Source: Lasiosphaeria ovina (lineage: Eukaryota > Ascomycota > Sordariomycetes > Sordariales > Lasiosphaeriaceae). Taken from it: 64,000 nucleotides of DNA. The stretch covers positions 4,226,001 through 4,290,000 of the forward strand of contig JAULSN010000004.1 in assembly GCA_033439765.1 (NCBI GenBank), given 5' to 3'. The notes under the pieces were generated by a model. That model did no database searches and was not told the DNA's origin. It saw only the letters and a program-made list of their open reading frames with translations. Below, one piece after another: positions 32,655 to 43,917 of the stretch. Every line of letters begins with the position of its first letter. Position 1 is the first letter of the stretch. Made by a program: the position numbers and the translations under genes.

Positions 32655-35600
32655 ATGGAGACCTCAGCAGGGCACCGTCGGCGTCGAGGTAAAGCTGCAA
32701 AGCCAAATGGCAGGCGCAATCCTCGAGATTCCCAGCAGCGCAGCCATCTGGACGGAAATGATCTCGGCATGACTACTTCACGACGCTCCATCTCGCCTGC
32801 TGCTGCTGCCTTGCCGAACCGGTCTCTTGATCCTGCTGCTGCTCGAGCCAAGCACCCGCATCCGCACCAGACCCAGACCCAGTCCCAGACCCAGTCGCAG
32901 TCGCAGACGCAGACACAGAAACAGACGCAGACGCATCCACCACACGATCCCAACAAACCTCCTCGTCGTCGCTCGCCCGACCCACCATCGCGCCCTGGTC
33001 CCCAGCATCGTCACCCCTCACGAGACCGCTCTCCGCCTCGCCCCATTCGTCCAGAACGTCGAGGCCATCGCTCTCCACGCGACCCTCGAGACTCTTCGCG
33101 CGATCCCGCTCGCGGCCGTGGCCCTGCTCGCTCCCCAGACCGGCGCCCTCCGGGCCCTGGCCCCGGTCCTGGCTCGCTGAGGCCCCGAGGAGGGGACGAC
33201 CGTCACCGACAGAGCCCAAGCCGCAGGCCGTATCGCCCTGCATCGCCGCCCCCGCTGTCGGGTTCCCGTACACGCAGCCCAGGCCCGCCACCGTACCCAG
33301 CGTCGCAGTCGGCCAAGTCTCGTCGGAGCCGCAGCTCCAAAAGGCCAGACAGGGGCTCCGCAAAATCTCTGCACCCTCCGAGGCCTTACCGCGATCCCTC
33401 TCCAGGCCCCCGCCGATCTCGTTCCCCTGGGAATCGCGACCAGCACTTTAAGGATAGGAGACCATCCGGCCGTTCCAAATCCCCCCCTCCCCCTCCCCCT
33501 CCCCCTCCCCCTCCTCCACCCCAACTCCGTCGGCGTAGATCGCGATCCCCTGGCGACGGCACCGCGTTTCCTGAAGACCTGGGAGGACCCCGACGGAGGA
33601 ATACATCTCCCCGACGACGAGACCGCTCTCTACCAGGATCACGTCGTGGGTCGAGATCACGTCCTCTCAGCCCGTCCGCCGCGTGGGGAAGCCGGCCGCT
33701 CACGTCGTCCGACGCTGGGTCGCACCGCAGACCGAGCCCAGACCCTAGTGCACGTGCACCCTACGGCCCACCTCGCTCTCCACGAGACCGGCGGCGCTCA
33801 AAGGGTAGCAAAAAGGGGCGAAATCGCGACGACCATCGGCCTGCAAAGTTTGATCCCGCCTCTGGGGCTAACAGTATCGAGGTAAATATGGCAGCCAGGG
33901 GTGGTTTCCGTGGAGGCTTTTCCCAATCGCAGCCTGGTTATCCAAGCAAGGGGCAGTATAACCAGTCCTATTCTCAGTCTTCTGGGCATGCAACGCCCAA
34001 CTCTTCATATCAAGGCTCTCCCACTGCCCAATCACCGTACGGTGGAAGTGGGCGGGGTTGGAGTGGCCAGCAGCAATTCTCTCCGCAGAGGTTAGTTTCG
34101 GTGCGTTTCCCTCGCCACGTATTCGCTGATTCTCACTACCGTAGTCAATACCCCGGCCCATCGTACCCACACAACAACTATGGGCCTCCCAGTGGTCCTC
34201 AAAGTCACTACCACTCGAATTCCCCCCCATATCCGCCAAATGGGCCCTCGTCTCAATACCCATCGGGACCTTATCGTGGAGGGCACAGGGGCGGATCCGC
34301 CGGGTTCCGGGGCGGTCAGTTTAATTCCAATCGTGGAGGGCACCGAGGCACCTTCAAGAACACGCAATGGAATGCAAACGCGCCGAACAGCAGTAGCCGG
34401 GGCCATGGACAGAGCGACGAGCCCGATCCCTCGCATCCCAGCGCACACTCGTCACCAAATAACCAGAAAGATGCTGGCCCGGAGTCTGAGGATGTCTCCA
34501 TGGAAGACAGCGAAAATCCTTTCCGTCCGTCTAAGGACTTGCAAGTCGAAGACACCAGCAGAGATGAGCAGAACAAGGAGGAGCAGATGCCCCCTCCCAA
34601 CCGGCCACCGCCAACAGGCCCGCAGTCACAGTCGCAGACAACCAACAAGTTCAGCTTTAGTATGAAGAATGCCGTGAAGCCTGCCGTGCCGCCGCCAAGG
34701 CCTGAGATATCATCCAAGTTCAACGCTGCTCCGCCTCCACGCGAAAGCCCTCAGAAGCCTGCACCTAAAGCCACGCCGCCGAAGCCCGATCGGGATAAAG
34801 GAGGGTTCCCTAAGAATGTCCCCACCGAACCAGCGTCGGCGCGCGCGCGTCCCGGCGACCGGAGGCAGCCAGAGCCGAGCAGACAGCACGAGCCGCCCCC
34901 ACCGCCTCCGCCTCGGACTCGGAAAGTAACCAAAACTTTGAAGCGGTTGAAGGAGAAACCCGTGCTCCCTCTGGACTTGGCAAAGTCCAAGTCTGTTTAC
35001 TACAGAAAGCCGGGCAATGAATCAGTTGTTGGTTCAGGCACGTATGGCAAAGTCTTCAAGGGCCTGAACGTTTACACCAAGAAACTGGTGGCTCTGAAGC
35101 GAATACGTATGGAGGGGGAGAGGGACGGGTTCCCGGTGACTGCAGTGCGAGAGATAAAACTGCTCCGTTCCCTCAGCCACAAGAACATCGTCAAGCTACA
35201 GGAGGTCATGGTCGAGACGAACGAGTGCTTCATGGTGTTCGAGTACTTGTCGCACGACTTGACTGGCCTTCTCAACCATCCCAACTTCACACTGGAGCCG
35301 GCACAGAAGAAGGACTTGGCCCAGCAGCTATTTGAGGGGCTCGACTATCTCCACACCAGAGGCGTCCTACATCGTGATATCAAAGCTGCCAATATATTGG
35401 TCAGCAATGAAGGCATTCTCAAGCTTGCCGACTTTGGGCTGGCTCGGTTTTACGCCAAGCACCACCAGCTTGACTACACCAACCGCGTCATCACCATCTG
35501 GTACAGGTCACCAGAGCTTCTACTTGGAGACACCCAATATGGGCCGGCAGTTGATATCTGGAGCGCCGCCTGTGTTCTGGTCGAGATATTCACGAAGCGG

Positions 35601-36372
35601 GCTATTTTCCCAGGAGACGGGAGTGAGATCAGCCAACTAGAGAAGATACATGCCGTCCTTGGAACCCCCAATAGGACGGACTGGCCAAACCTCATCGAGA
35701 TGCCCTGGTTTGAGCTCCTCCGACCCAACTATCGGAGGCCGAACCTATTTGAGGAGAAGTACAAAGACCAATTAACACCTGCAGCCTTTGAATTGCTTGC
35801 CTCTATGTTTCAATACGACCCCGATAAGCGTCCCACCGCCGCCGAAGTCTTGCAGCATGCCTACTTTACAACCGAGGAGCCAGCTCCTAAACAAGCGATT
35901 GAGTAAGTTACCATGATATATGCAAGGCTTGAACTTAAAGCTAATTTCCGTGATAACCAGACTCAAAGACATCGACGGCGAATGGCACGAGTTTGAGTCC
36001 AAGGCCCTTCGGCGCGAGAATGAGAAGAAAGAGAAGGAAGCCCGACGCGCTGCTCAAAAAGAGGGCCCGTCGAGCAGTAGTCGCGAGAAGGACCGCAAGC
36101 GACCAAACGAATCAGCCGATGTGCAGCGGGAAGCTAAGCGTCCGCATGTGGACGCAGATCCCAAGACACTCAAGACCGGCCAGGATCTAGAACTCGATCC
36201 CGTGTCCGGCAAACTCGAATCTGCAAAGTCCAAGAGCCGTGAGACTCAGCAGCAGCCGTCTCAGGTGTCCCAGGCCACCACTAGTTCTGGAAGGCCACTC
36301 ACCTCGGCAGTCCATGTTCCGTCAGGCTCCGCAGTTGCAGCCTCTGACACTCGAGCTTTGGTAAAAAACTGA
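32655..36372 (+). CDS. ctk1: CTD kinase catalytic subunit (CTK1/CDK12-like cyclin-dependent kinase)
   Basis: Proposed exons 32655-34090, 34145-35902, 35961-36372, giving 1201 aa. The product should phosphorylate Ser2 of the RNA polymerase II CTD, coupling elongation to RNA processing. Residues 1 to about 768 are disordered: a QT/QS repeat, many Arg-Ser-Pro and RS dipeptides as in splicing-linked CDKs, a polyproline run from CCCCCT DNA repeats (about 33481-33520), and RGG-like patches. The kinase domain (about 769-1065) shows GSGTYGKVFKG (G775), the ATP lysine in ALKRI (K797), a FPVTAVREIKLL helix, HRDIKAANI (D890), DFGLARF (D908) and a T-loop with NRVITIWYRSPELL. The tail is Lys/Glu-rich. The 54-nt first intron (GTTAGT...CTGAT...TAG) keeps frame whether removed or not. 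The ATG at 32769 is an alternative start. Confidence 0.92.
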
Positions 36373-37294
36373 GGCCAGAGTAATTGTTATGGGCTAGCAT
36401 TAATACTTAGCGATGGGGTCGGCTTCTTTAGAGAGAATGGAAGGTGCATGAAGTGGAACGGTTTTCGGAGGCTGGGGTGGTGGAGGTGGGAAAAGGGCAG
36501 GAGTATAAAAGGGGGAGAGAGCACTGGGGCTCCTCTGGGATAATATACAGAAGTCGAAACGACTGTACCACTAAAGCCCTTTCTTTAAGAAGAAAAAAAA
36601 TATTCACGAAAGCGCCACTGAGGCCCGTCTTTTGGTCGGGGCGTGGACCATCAGCGTGTATTTCTGTGTTATGGATCCAAAATGATGTACGTGCCGCGGT
36701 CAGGAAAGGCAACAGTAACCTCAAGTTTGTTGCCGCTTTTACTCTGCAGTCTGTGTGCGTTATGTGCTGTTGTCTTTGAAGGGCATACGGCCTGCCACTC
36801 GTGCCTTGTGTCTGGTTGTTTAAGCAGCGGGATGGAATTTACTAGCAAAAGGCAGGTAACCAGGTTCAAGAGAAGAACAGCAAAGCAAAGCACTACCTGC
36901 TCCATAACTTCCTTTATTTATATTAGGCCCCCCCCCCCCTCCCCTTTAGAGAAAAAAAACCACCCATCAGCCTAGTCCCTATATATCATATATCATATTC
37001 TCATATACCGTCTCCCCATTTCCATCGCATGCCTAGAAACTTACTATACTAGTGCCCTAAAAACCCATCTCCATGGAATATTGACCCCGGAAATGTGTCC
37101 CAAACGTCCTGTATATATTTCCGTCCTTTTCACTTTTTGGGGGCAACTTTCAAGGAGGCGAAACATACAAGGAAAAAAAGAAGAAAACAACAGCCCGCCA
37201 GGGGAGAGTAGAAATAAACAATGAATAAGCCACAGCATTCGGAAATGACAAATTATTTTGTTTCGCCCTAAACTGGAGTTCGTCTTCTGAGCCC
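36373..37294. other. Convergent 3' intergenic region
   Basis: Lies between the stops of ctk1 (+) and the serine-rich gene (-). It contains a C-run near 36930-36945, and AT-rich stretches near 36980-37010 that could carry cleavage/polyadenylation signals for both genes. No coding signal. Confidence 0.6.
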
Positions 37295-39250
37295 CTAGTG
37301 TTCAACCGCCTTTCCCTTATCAGAAGCGACATCCACTGACTTGAGCAACTGGCGCAAACTCCCTTCAGCGTGGCTCGGCGAGACTCTGGCATACTGGTAT
37401 GGCGGCCCGCCGCTGGCCTCGTTCCTCTGCTGTGTCCTCCAGGGAATCCATGTACCCCAGCCGAGTAGTGAGCCGGTCGATGACCGCGCATCTTCCTGGT
37501 GGGGGAGGTCGTCGGCGAAGTGGACTTCGAGCCTATCGGGATCCACTATACGAGGCGAGGCGGGCTGGCTAGACTGCGGGACTCCATTACTGCCAAAGCT
37601 AGGATCTGAAGGAGCCGTCCGGACCCCTAGATGGCTGTTGGATGTCTGTGGTAGAGCCGGCTCGCTGACAAGCGCGGAGGCGGGACTTCGCGTCGACGTC
37701 GTATCGCGATGCCCGGCACTCCGGCCGCTGTCCATAATGGCTGTAGCAAACGAGGCCGACTTTTTCCGGCCTAGCTTGCTTCTGTGTCCCTGCTGACCGT
37801 CGTGGCTGCCTTCCGTAGGTGTGCCGTGACTCCCTGCCTCGGCATTAGCAGTCGACCGTGACCCGGAATTCGATTCTGTCGAGTGGTCCCATGCTTTCCT
37901 CGCAGCCCTCCCGCGAACTTCTCCCGCAATTTCGGCGGCAGATTTCTTCTTTGTCTTGTCCTCCTCCGACGAGCGGCTTGATGACATTATCGTCTCCAAT
38001 GTTCCGTATGCGACGCTCCTCCGCCGGGCACCGCTTCTCCGTTTCCGGTGCGAGCGGCTGGCGCTGTCGTCGTCATCGGAACCGATGGCCTGCAACGTGG
38101 GGCCACCGCCACTATGGCTGCGGCTGTGACCCCTCCTCCTTATTCCGGACGACCCCAAACCTGCCGAGAACGATGTGCCCGAGCCGTGCGGCGCGACATG
38201 TACCTCGTATTGGTTACTCAGCGAGTATCGTGAACGCGCACAGATTTCCGCTATGCGGTCCAAGTCTGCTCCAATATCGTTTTCGCCCCCATGCTCCTGC
38301 ATGTCGGCCATGAAACTCTTGAACGAGAAGGCCTCGAGAGGGGGGAGTTTTGGTTCGTCGGGCTCCGGTGCTGATTGCCATTGCCATGACAAAGGTAACG
38401 GCAATGGCAGGTGTAGGGGTACGGGCAGCTTATTGCTGGGTTTCTTGGCCTTGTGGCGCGGCATGCTTAATCTAGAGGCACTGCTTCCATTTTTCCCTGT
38501 GCTATTCCCGTTGTTGCTACTGCTTCCACTCCGAACGCCGCTGAGCGCTGGCTGGATGGGTTTGCTGGCCAAGGTAGCGCCTGATCTTGACGTTGACAAC
38601 GGCAAGGGCACGCGCCTAGATAGGCCACGGCTGCTGCTAGAGGGCCGGTGACGGGCAGGAGTGACACTGCCGTGTGAGGCCTGGGAGGGCGAGGGCCCGC
38701 TGTAAGTGCGTACAAGCACGGGCTGCGAATAGGTGCTGCTCTGGGCCCCGGTGCTCTTGGCGTAGCGGTGGCGGCGGACGGCGGACGGGTAGGTGCTGTT
38801 CAGCTTCTGCAAGGCTGATGTCCGGTGGGCGGCGGTGGTGTCGTCGAGGGGGATCGGCCTGCCTTCGGCGGTCGACGGGGCGAGGGAGGTCGACGATGTG
38901 TTGGGCTGAAAGAAGAGCGGGGGAAACGAGACGGGAAGAGATCCACGCCTTGACTTAGACAGACGTTCAGGGGCGGGCGCCGTCTTAGGAAGAGATGGGG
39001 ATTTGGATGACGGGGATGATGGGGGATGAGATGGGCGGTGGAGGAGGAGTAGAGGGAGACGTGTAGCTGCAGATGTGGGATCTGAGGACTGAGACGAGTC
39101 GTGCCGGTTTTCAGGGCGGGGAGGGCGTGCCGTCTGCTCTGCACTAGCAGCGTCTGGCGACAGTGATGGCGGTAGTGGTGTTGCTGCATCATCGTGGACG
39201 CCCACCCGGCGGGCGACTTGTGGGCTGCCGAATATATACATGCCCGGCAT
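37295..39250 (-). CDS. Ser/Arg/Pro-rich conserved-looking hypothetical, 651 aa
   Basis: Single-exon frame. The start is placed at the ATG at 39250 (MPGMYIFGSPQVARRVGVHD); the frame extends 10 codons further but without an ATG. Not recognised functionally. Most is low-complexity and probably disordered. The hydrophobic start and three islands look constrained: LPPLEAFSFKSFMADMQEHG, followed by DRIAEICARSRYSLSNQYEV (about 300-340); ARRRSVAYGTLETIMSSSRS; and the C-terminal part with RLEVHFADDL and LLGWGTWIPWR. A basic NLS-like stretch (SHRKRRSGARRR) is present. Numerous RxxS and SP sites suggest kinase regulation. A longer shadow frame exists in another phase over 38800-39447 and is not favoured. 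Possible role in signalling or nuclear regulation is speculation. Confidence 0.72.
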   Translation of the reverse strand: MPGMYIFGSPQVARRVGVHDDAATPLPPSLSPDAASAEQTARPPRPENRHDSSQSSDPTSAATRLPLLLLHRPSHPPSSPSSKSPSLPKTAPAPERLSKSRRGSLPVSFPPLFFQPNTSSTSLAPSTAEGRPIPLDDTTAAHRTSALQKLNSTYPSAVRRHRYAKSTGAQSSTYSQPVLVRTYSGPSPSQASHGSVTPARHRPSSSSRGLSRRVPLPLSTSRSGATLASKPIQPALSGVRSGSSSNNGNSTGKNGSSASRLSMPRHKAKKPSNKLPVPLHLPLPLPLSWQWQSAPEPDEPKLPPLEAFSFKSFMADMQEHGGENDIGADLDRIAEICARSRYSLSNQYEVHVAPHGSGTSFSAGLGSSGIRRRGHSRSHSGGGPTLQAIGSDDDDSASRSHRKRRSGARRRSVAYGTLETIMSSSRSSEEDKTKKKSAAEIAGEVRGRAARKAWDHSTESNSGSRSTANAEAGSHGTPTEGSHDGQQGHRSKLGRKKSASFATAIMDSGRSAGHRDTTSTRSPASALVSEPALPQTSNSHLGVRTAPSDPSFGSNGVPQSSQPASPRIVDPDRLEVHFADDLPHQEDARSSTGSLLGWGTWIPWRTQQRNEASGGPPYQYARVSPSHAEGSLRQLLKSVDVASDKGKAVEH

Positions 39251-40798
39251 CCACAAAATAGACAAGAGTTTCGAGGGCAAGTGCGTGGCGTAGGCGTAGG
39301 CGTAGGCGCAGGCGATGCGGGATTAGACGAGAGGCGGGTAAGGGTCGCACACCATGCAGGTGCGTCGACGACGTGGTAGCAGCTCGGGCGAGACGACGGC
39401 GTGGGCAGCGAGCGAACGGGCCAGGAGAGTCGAGTCACGGACGGCACGACATGGCCGTCACTGCGTGTCTCAATGCCGAGCGCACGCTCTCCCCACTACC
39501 AGCCGGCGACGTGGGCGATCCGTTATGGCCAGCGGCGTTTGGGGGCCTGTCTGTCCCTCTGGCTCCCGCTGGCGTGCGTTGCAGCGATCTGGAACCTTTG
39601 GAACCTCTGAACCTTGGAACTGGCCGTTGGAGGAGGTGGAGTAAGTAGGAGCAGGTAATGGAAGGTGCAGTGGTGAGGTGTCGTGCGCCTGTTCCCGCTT
39701 CCAAGGAATGGAAGGTACGTCCTGCGCGCGTCGTCAGTCTCCTCTCGGCAGCAACTTGAACCTGCCTGTAGGTACCTAACCTAAGGTAACCTGGCGTCCA
39801 GACGGGCTCGTATCGAGCTAAAAAGAAACCAGCAGACAATTACTGCAGACAGACGGGCGGGCGGGCAAATAGACAGCCAGATGCGCGGTGGCAATTGCGA
39901 GATTGGAGGGCGCGCAATTTGTGCTCCGGTTTCCCTTCTTTGAGATTATTTTCTCCCTTGGGCGTGCTGCTTACTGGCTGAGGAGGAGAGGAGGTGCGCT
40001 GGTCGTCGCCAGCTTGGGGGAAACCCGTACCCGCCGCCATTGGTCGACTCGAGGTGCGTTCTGCAAGCAGTCGTGGCTGACGTTAAAAGGTCGTTGAGGG
40101 CTGCCCGCAGCCTCTTGCAGGGGGTCGGTAGCTGGCGATAAGGCGGGGTTGGCATGCTGCGCAGCGGGATCTCCGCCCGTCGCCAACCCAGCGAGAGCCA
40201 GCCATTTATTAACCTTATTCGAAGCCTATCAAGTTTCAAGCTCACTTCTCGCTATTTCGCTGGCTCCCGTCTCGGTGTCGGGTCCCAGCCCGTCCTACCT
40301 AAGGTACCGGGCGGCCGTTCGTTCTCGATCTGTATCCTAATCGGGCATCGACACGCCCCCCAGCCGGCTCAAATGCTCCCCCCATCGGTTGTCGGGTGTC
40401 GGTGGTAGTCTCGCGACGATAGCTTCCTGAGCCGCGCTGCGTTACCTGGTTCGAGTTGCAGCATCACCACTGCCCGAGTAAGTTATTTGACAGAACGCCC
40501 GGCCATTAATTAATTAGGTAGGTAGGTAGTCAGACCATCATGGCATAGGACCAGTGACTTCAGCTATCACTGCATTTAAGCTCAAGAATTCAATTTGGGC
40601 GTTTGGAAAAGTAAAGGAAGCCATTAGTGCGTGTATCCGACCATATCTCGCAGAACTCATTTATCGACAGGAATATGGGCCTCTGAAAGACAATCACACT
40701 GCTATTATCCCGCCGCGAACGAAACGACAGACAAAAAATCCCCAAAGCATGTGGGCACCAGTGAACGATCTATCGATGCCAACATCCAGCAATTTTCA
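39251..40798. other. Intergenic between tandem minus-strand genes
   Basis: Promoter region of the gene starting at 39250 and 3' flank of the PMP3-like gene. Contains a TAGGTACCTAACCTAAGGTAAC motif cluster (about 39770-39792) and a (TAGG)n run at 40515-40528. No supported coding sequence. Confidence 0.55.
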
Positions 40799-41277
40799 CT
40801 ATCCTGTTGCTCCCGCTCTGCCCTCCTCGACAATGGTGCCGTAGCCGTGGCCACCACTCTGAATTCTGTCGCTGTACACGCCTGGTGCAGGCCTTGCCGC
40901 GAACCGCCCTAGGCGGTTCTGCTCCTTGCGGTCATAGTAGACGTATTCGAGGTAAAATGCGTGGATGTGGCCAGGGAGATATCTATCGTGGAGGAAGCTT
41001 CGTCAACAAAACTAGACGCCACGAAGGGGGGGATGACGAAGATTTAGGAAGAGCAGATCAGTTCTTACCCCAGGAGCGTCAGACAGATGTTGACAAAAAA
41101 GTCAACGCTGCAGCCGGAGATGGCAAAGACGCCAGCCGGAGGCACTGCGATCGCGGGTCAGCAAGAGCGGCGCAAGAAACCCCCGCGCCCCAGACCGGTC
41201 CCCCGTACGTGAATGTGGGGTTCAAACTTACTCAGGATGGTGATCAGCACCACAAAGATCGCGGAGATGACACCCAT
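40799..41277 (-). CDS. pmp3: PMP3/UPF0057-type plasma membrane proteolipid, 101 aa
   Basis: Three short exons hidden from simple frame reading: 41277-41232, 41144-41069, 40982-40799, with two introns of about 86-87 nt (GTAAGT and GTAAGA donors; CGCAG and GATAG acceptors) and matching phases. The product starts MGVISAIFVVLITIL, continues MPPAGVFAISGCSVDFFVNI then CLTLLGYLPGHIHAFYLEYV, with YYDRKEQNR after. These are the two membrane segments and the GxIHAFY loop of the Pmp3 family. In yeast, Pmp3 is a small plasma-membrane protein affecting membrane potential and cation and salt tolerance. The fungal C-terminal extension here (about 45 aa, with RPAPGVYSD and GGHGYGTI) is longer than the roughly 55-aa core found in yeast and plants. 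A stress-related role follows from the family only. Confidence 0.93.
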
Positions 41278-42391
41278 TTTAGTTGTTGAGACACTTTGTC
41301 AAAGATAGACGCTTTTTCGATTGCTCACGAATGGCGAGACTTAGAATTCACGAAAAGAAGTCGATTGATTCGCAAGCTGAGAGCGCTTGGGAAGGCAATG
41401 GCAGCCTCTCTATAAATCCGGGGAGGCGTGTCCCAGCGGCATGACGTACTTCCTCGACGCTCGGGCCACATGGTTCCGTCATGGACCGGCAACTTTTCAT
41501 CCGTCGACCGTATATTACGGCGCACAGCGACCATTAGACGAATGGAAAATACCGATATGGAAGATACCGGCCAGTCAGTGAAGGGCTTAGGACATCCATG
41601 ACTGTGCATCTAGATCACCTGTCCCCGAGAAACAATGTTGCCATCAGAGTTTCCACGTGGTACATCACGTGACCTTGAACAAACACGGTCTTCCCGTGTT
41701 ACATTTCCATGTGAAAGCGATCATTCCGAGATTCGTGTAGATAGTTAAGTTCAACGATTCCTAATTAACACGGGGGGTGGGGTGTAGGTGTTCTAATGGA
41801 GCTAAACTTCGTCATGACTTTAATTAAGCAGATTAACAGCAAATGGCATGTATATTGCTCGATACTTCGTGTGGTTCGCGAGTAGGTGAGTAAAGTAGGT
41901 GAGGTACCTAGGCACTCGGACAATCGACTCAAATAAATACTCGGCATGTATATAGGAGGCGGTGCAGAGACTCGAAACACGGCGATAATACGTAGCCTAG
42001 AAGTCTGTACGGATATGTCGCTCCTAATTCGGGATCCCACTCAGAGAGGTGGACCGCAGAACTTGCTGATATGATAAATTTGCCCCACGCTGATATGGAA
42101 AGACGGGGTGAAAGACGCCCCAGACCTGCATACGGAATTGCCCTCAGACCTTCTTGCCGTGACCCGAAGGGAGGGGGCTCGAGCCGTCAACTCGGAAAGC
42201 AGCATGCTCGATGACACCCGGGGATGGAGTGGAGCGGTGGAACCGAAGTGATTGATCAGCCAGCTGGGAGAAGCCATGTACAGTACTGTATTCCGCAAAG
42301 AGCAGTTAAGTTCGGATGGATAGGTACTATGTAGGTAAGACATGTACCTAACCCAACCGGAGGCGGCCCGATTAAATTCCGTAAATCATTG

Positions 42392-42409
42392 AGGTACCTA
42401 ATTAGGTGC
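42392..42409. repeat. Near-perfect palindrome GGTACCTAATTAGGTGCC
   Basis: An 18-bp inverted repeat with one mismatched pair (T/C), in an intergenic cluster of AGGTACCT-like motifs (42321-42410). Confidence 0.75.
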
Positions 42410-43080
42410 CATGTGGTAGAATAAAATAAACTCGAGCTACTGTCTGTATGCACTCCGAAACTATCCAAGAACTTTACTTTGCTCTCAAAGGCAATTGCTC
42501 TTTAAATCGGTAAATCAACCTCTCCATGGAATTCACGTGTAGTAGAATGAATGCAGCTGAAGTGTAATGCCTCGTTGGAGCTGTCATCCATGTGCAAACA
42601 CGGGGAGCACGCAACGGACCCACCTCAGTTGCTCATCGCGTGAAGCTAAAACGTAAAAGGGGGCACAAAATGATTCCCTTGGCAGGAGTTGTATAACTTG
42701 GGGGGGAGCTGGGACGTTCTAAGAGGTGGTTTTTTGGCACAATACATACCCAACCACGAGAGCAGTGGAATTCCGAGTGCCACTCGATGCCACTGGGTGT
42801 GGGCCCCGGAACGAAATGACGCCTCGCCTAAGTCGGCAAGTCCAAGCAGGAAGGCCCGGTTGAGTGTTCCAGCGTGACCTGAGATGGAAGCCAGCTTCCC
42901 CCCACCCCCTTTTGAAGTCGGGACAGATCTAAAAAGCCGGTAAGAACAAACCTGGGCGTGCATATGGATTTTCTCAACAACCTCGAACCTGCTAAAATGT
43001 CAGGAAATTGGGAGCCTCCATGTCACAAGAGGCGGGCTCCATCCTGCCCCAAGGAGCCCCTTCACAATACGCATTGGTTG

Positions 43081-43101
43081 TGTGCACTGTGCACTGTGCA
43101 C
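43081..43101. repeat. TGTGCAC x3
   Basis: Three perfect tandem 7-mers; each unit contains the palindrome GTGCAC. Intergenic. Confidence 0.85.
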
Positions 43102-43360
43102 ATCAAAACGACGTGTAATAAACTTGCCATGGAGGCATCCCCAATCGCTGCAGTTTCGGCTGAAATGGGCGCCATTGATGGCTCTGAGGCGGGCCGAGCG
43201 GCCAATGGGGGTTATAGCGCATGCGGCGGCGGGTGGGCACTTTGGTGATCTATCACTGTCTCAAGCAGGAGGCAACGTCGTTCGTCGTAGGATGCAGGCC
43301 GGTCTAATAACCAGACGACGCCCACTTGTGACGGGGCATACATGCACATACATACGAGCT

Positions 43361-43391
43361 CTTGCATGCTCCATCTCTTGCATGCTCCATC
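43361..43391. repeat. Direct repeat of CTTGCATGCTCCATCT
   Basis: Two adjacent copies (43361-43376 and 43377-43391, the second lacking the last base). Each contains the GCATGC palindrome. Confidence 0.85.
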
Positions 43392-43890
43392 ACCGGCTGT
43401 TTATATATAGACCGCGGTCCTTGCAAACTCTTAGTCCTAGCTGAATCGTCTGTCTCTCATTGAAATCCTTGCTAGTTATGGAGCAGTGAAACAGCTGCTG
43501 CCTCCTTTTCTATCGGATGATGATGGCCACGAATGTGGTGATTGTGGGGAAAGGAAGAGATGCATATCCCCTGGGTACCTTACCTGGCCTAGGGGCAAAA
43601 GCCCGGGTCCGTTCCATCCCACCTGGTAGCCCCTCTGTGCTTGGTAGGCCAGCAGACAGACAGACAGATTAGCATCTACCCGAGCCTTGACCGGTGGACG
43701 AACATGTGGGTTGAAGATGAGAGGTGAGTAAAATAGAGCAATTGCTTTGCCCAGGACCGAGCTTTAGCTACTCCGTCACCTACTTCGTAGCTTCCTAAAG
43801 GGTCAACAGACAGCTCAGCACCAAACCACCAAAGTGGTCTGTCAAAGAGCGGTATCTGCATGTTTGCCCGGAAAGGGGCAACATTACACC

Positions 43891-43917
43891 ATTGGAATAA
43901 TTGGAATAATTGGAATA
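43891..43917. repeat. ATTGGAATA x3
   Basis: Three perfect tandem 9-mers; intergenic microsatellite-like repeat. Confidence 0.85.

Noticed and set aside
32773..33363. 196-codon antisense frame in the ctk1 head
   Set aside because: A by-product of the RS/Pro-rich repeats on the coding strand.
38800..39447. 215-codon frame overlapping the start of the 651-aa gene
   Set aside because: Same strand, other phase, low-complexity Pro/Arg/His composition; the 39250 frame is longer and has a more protein-like start.
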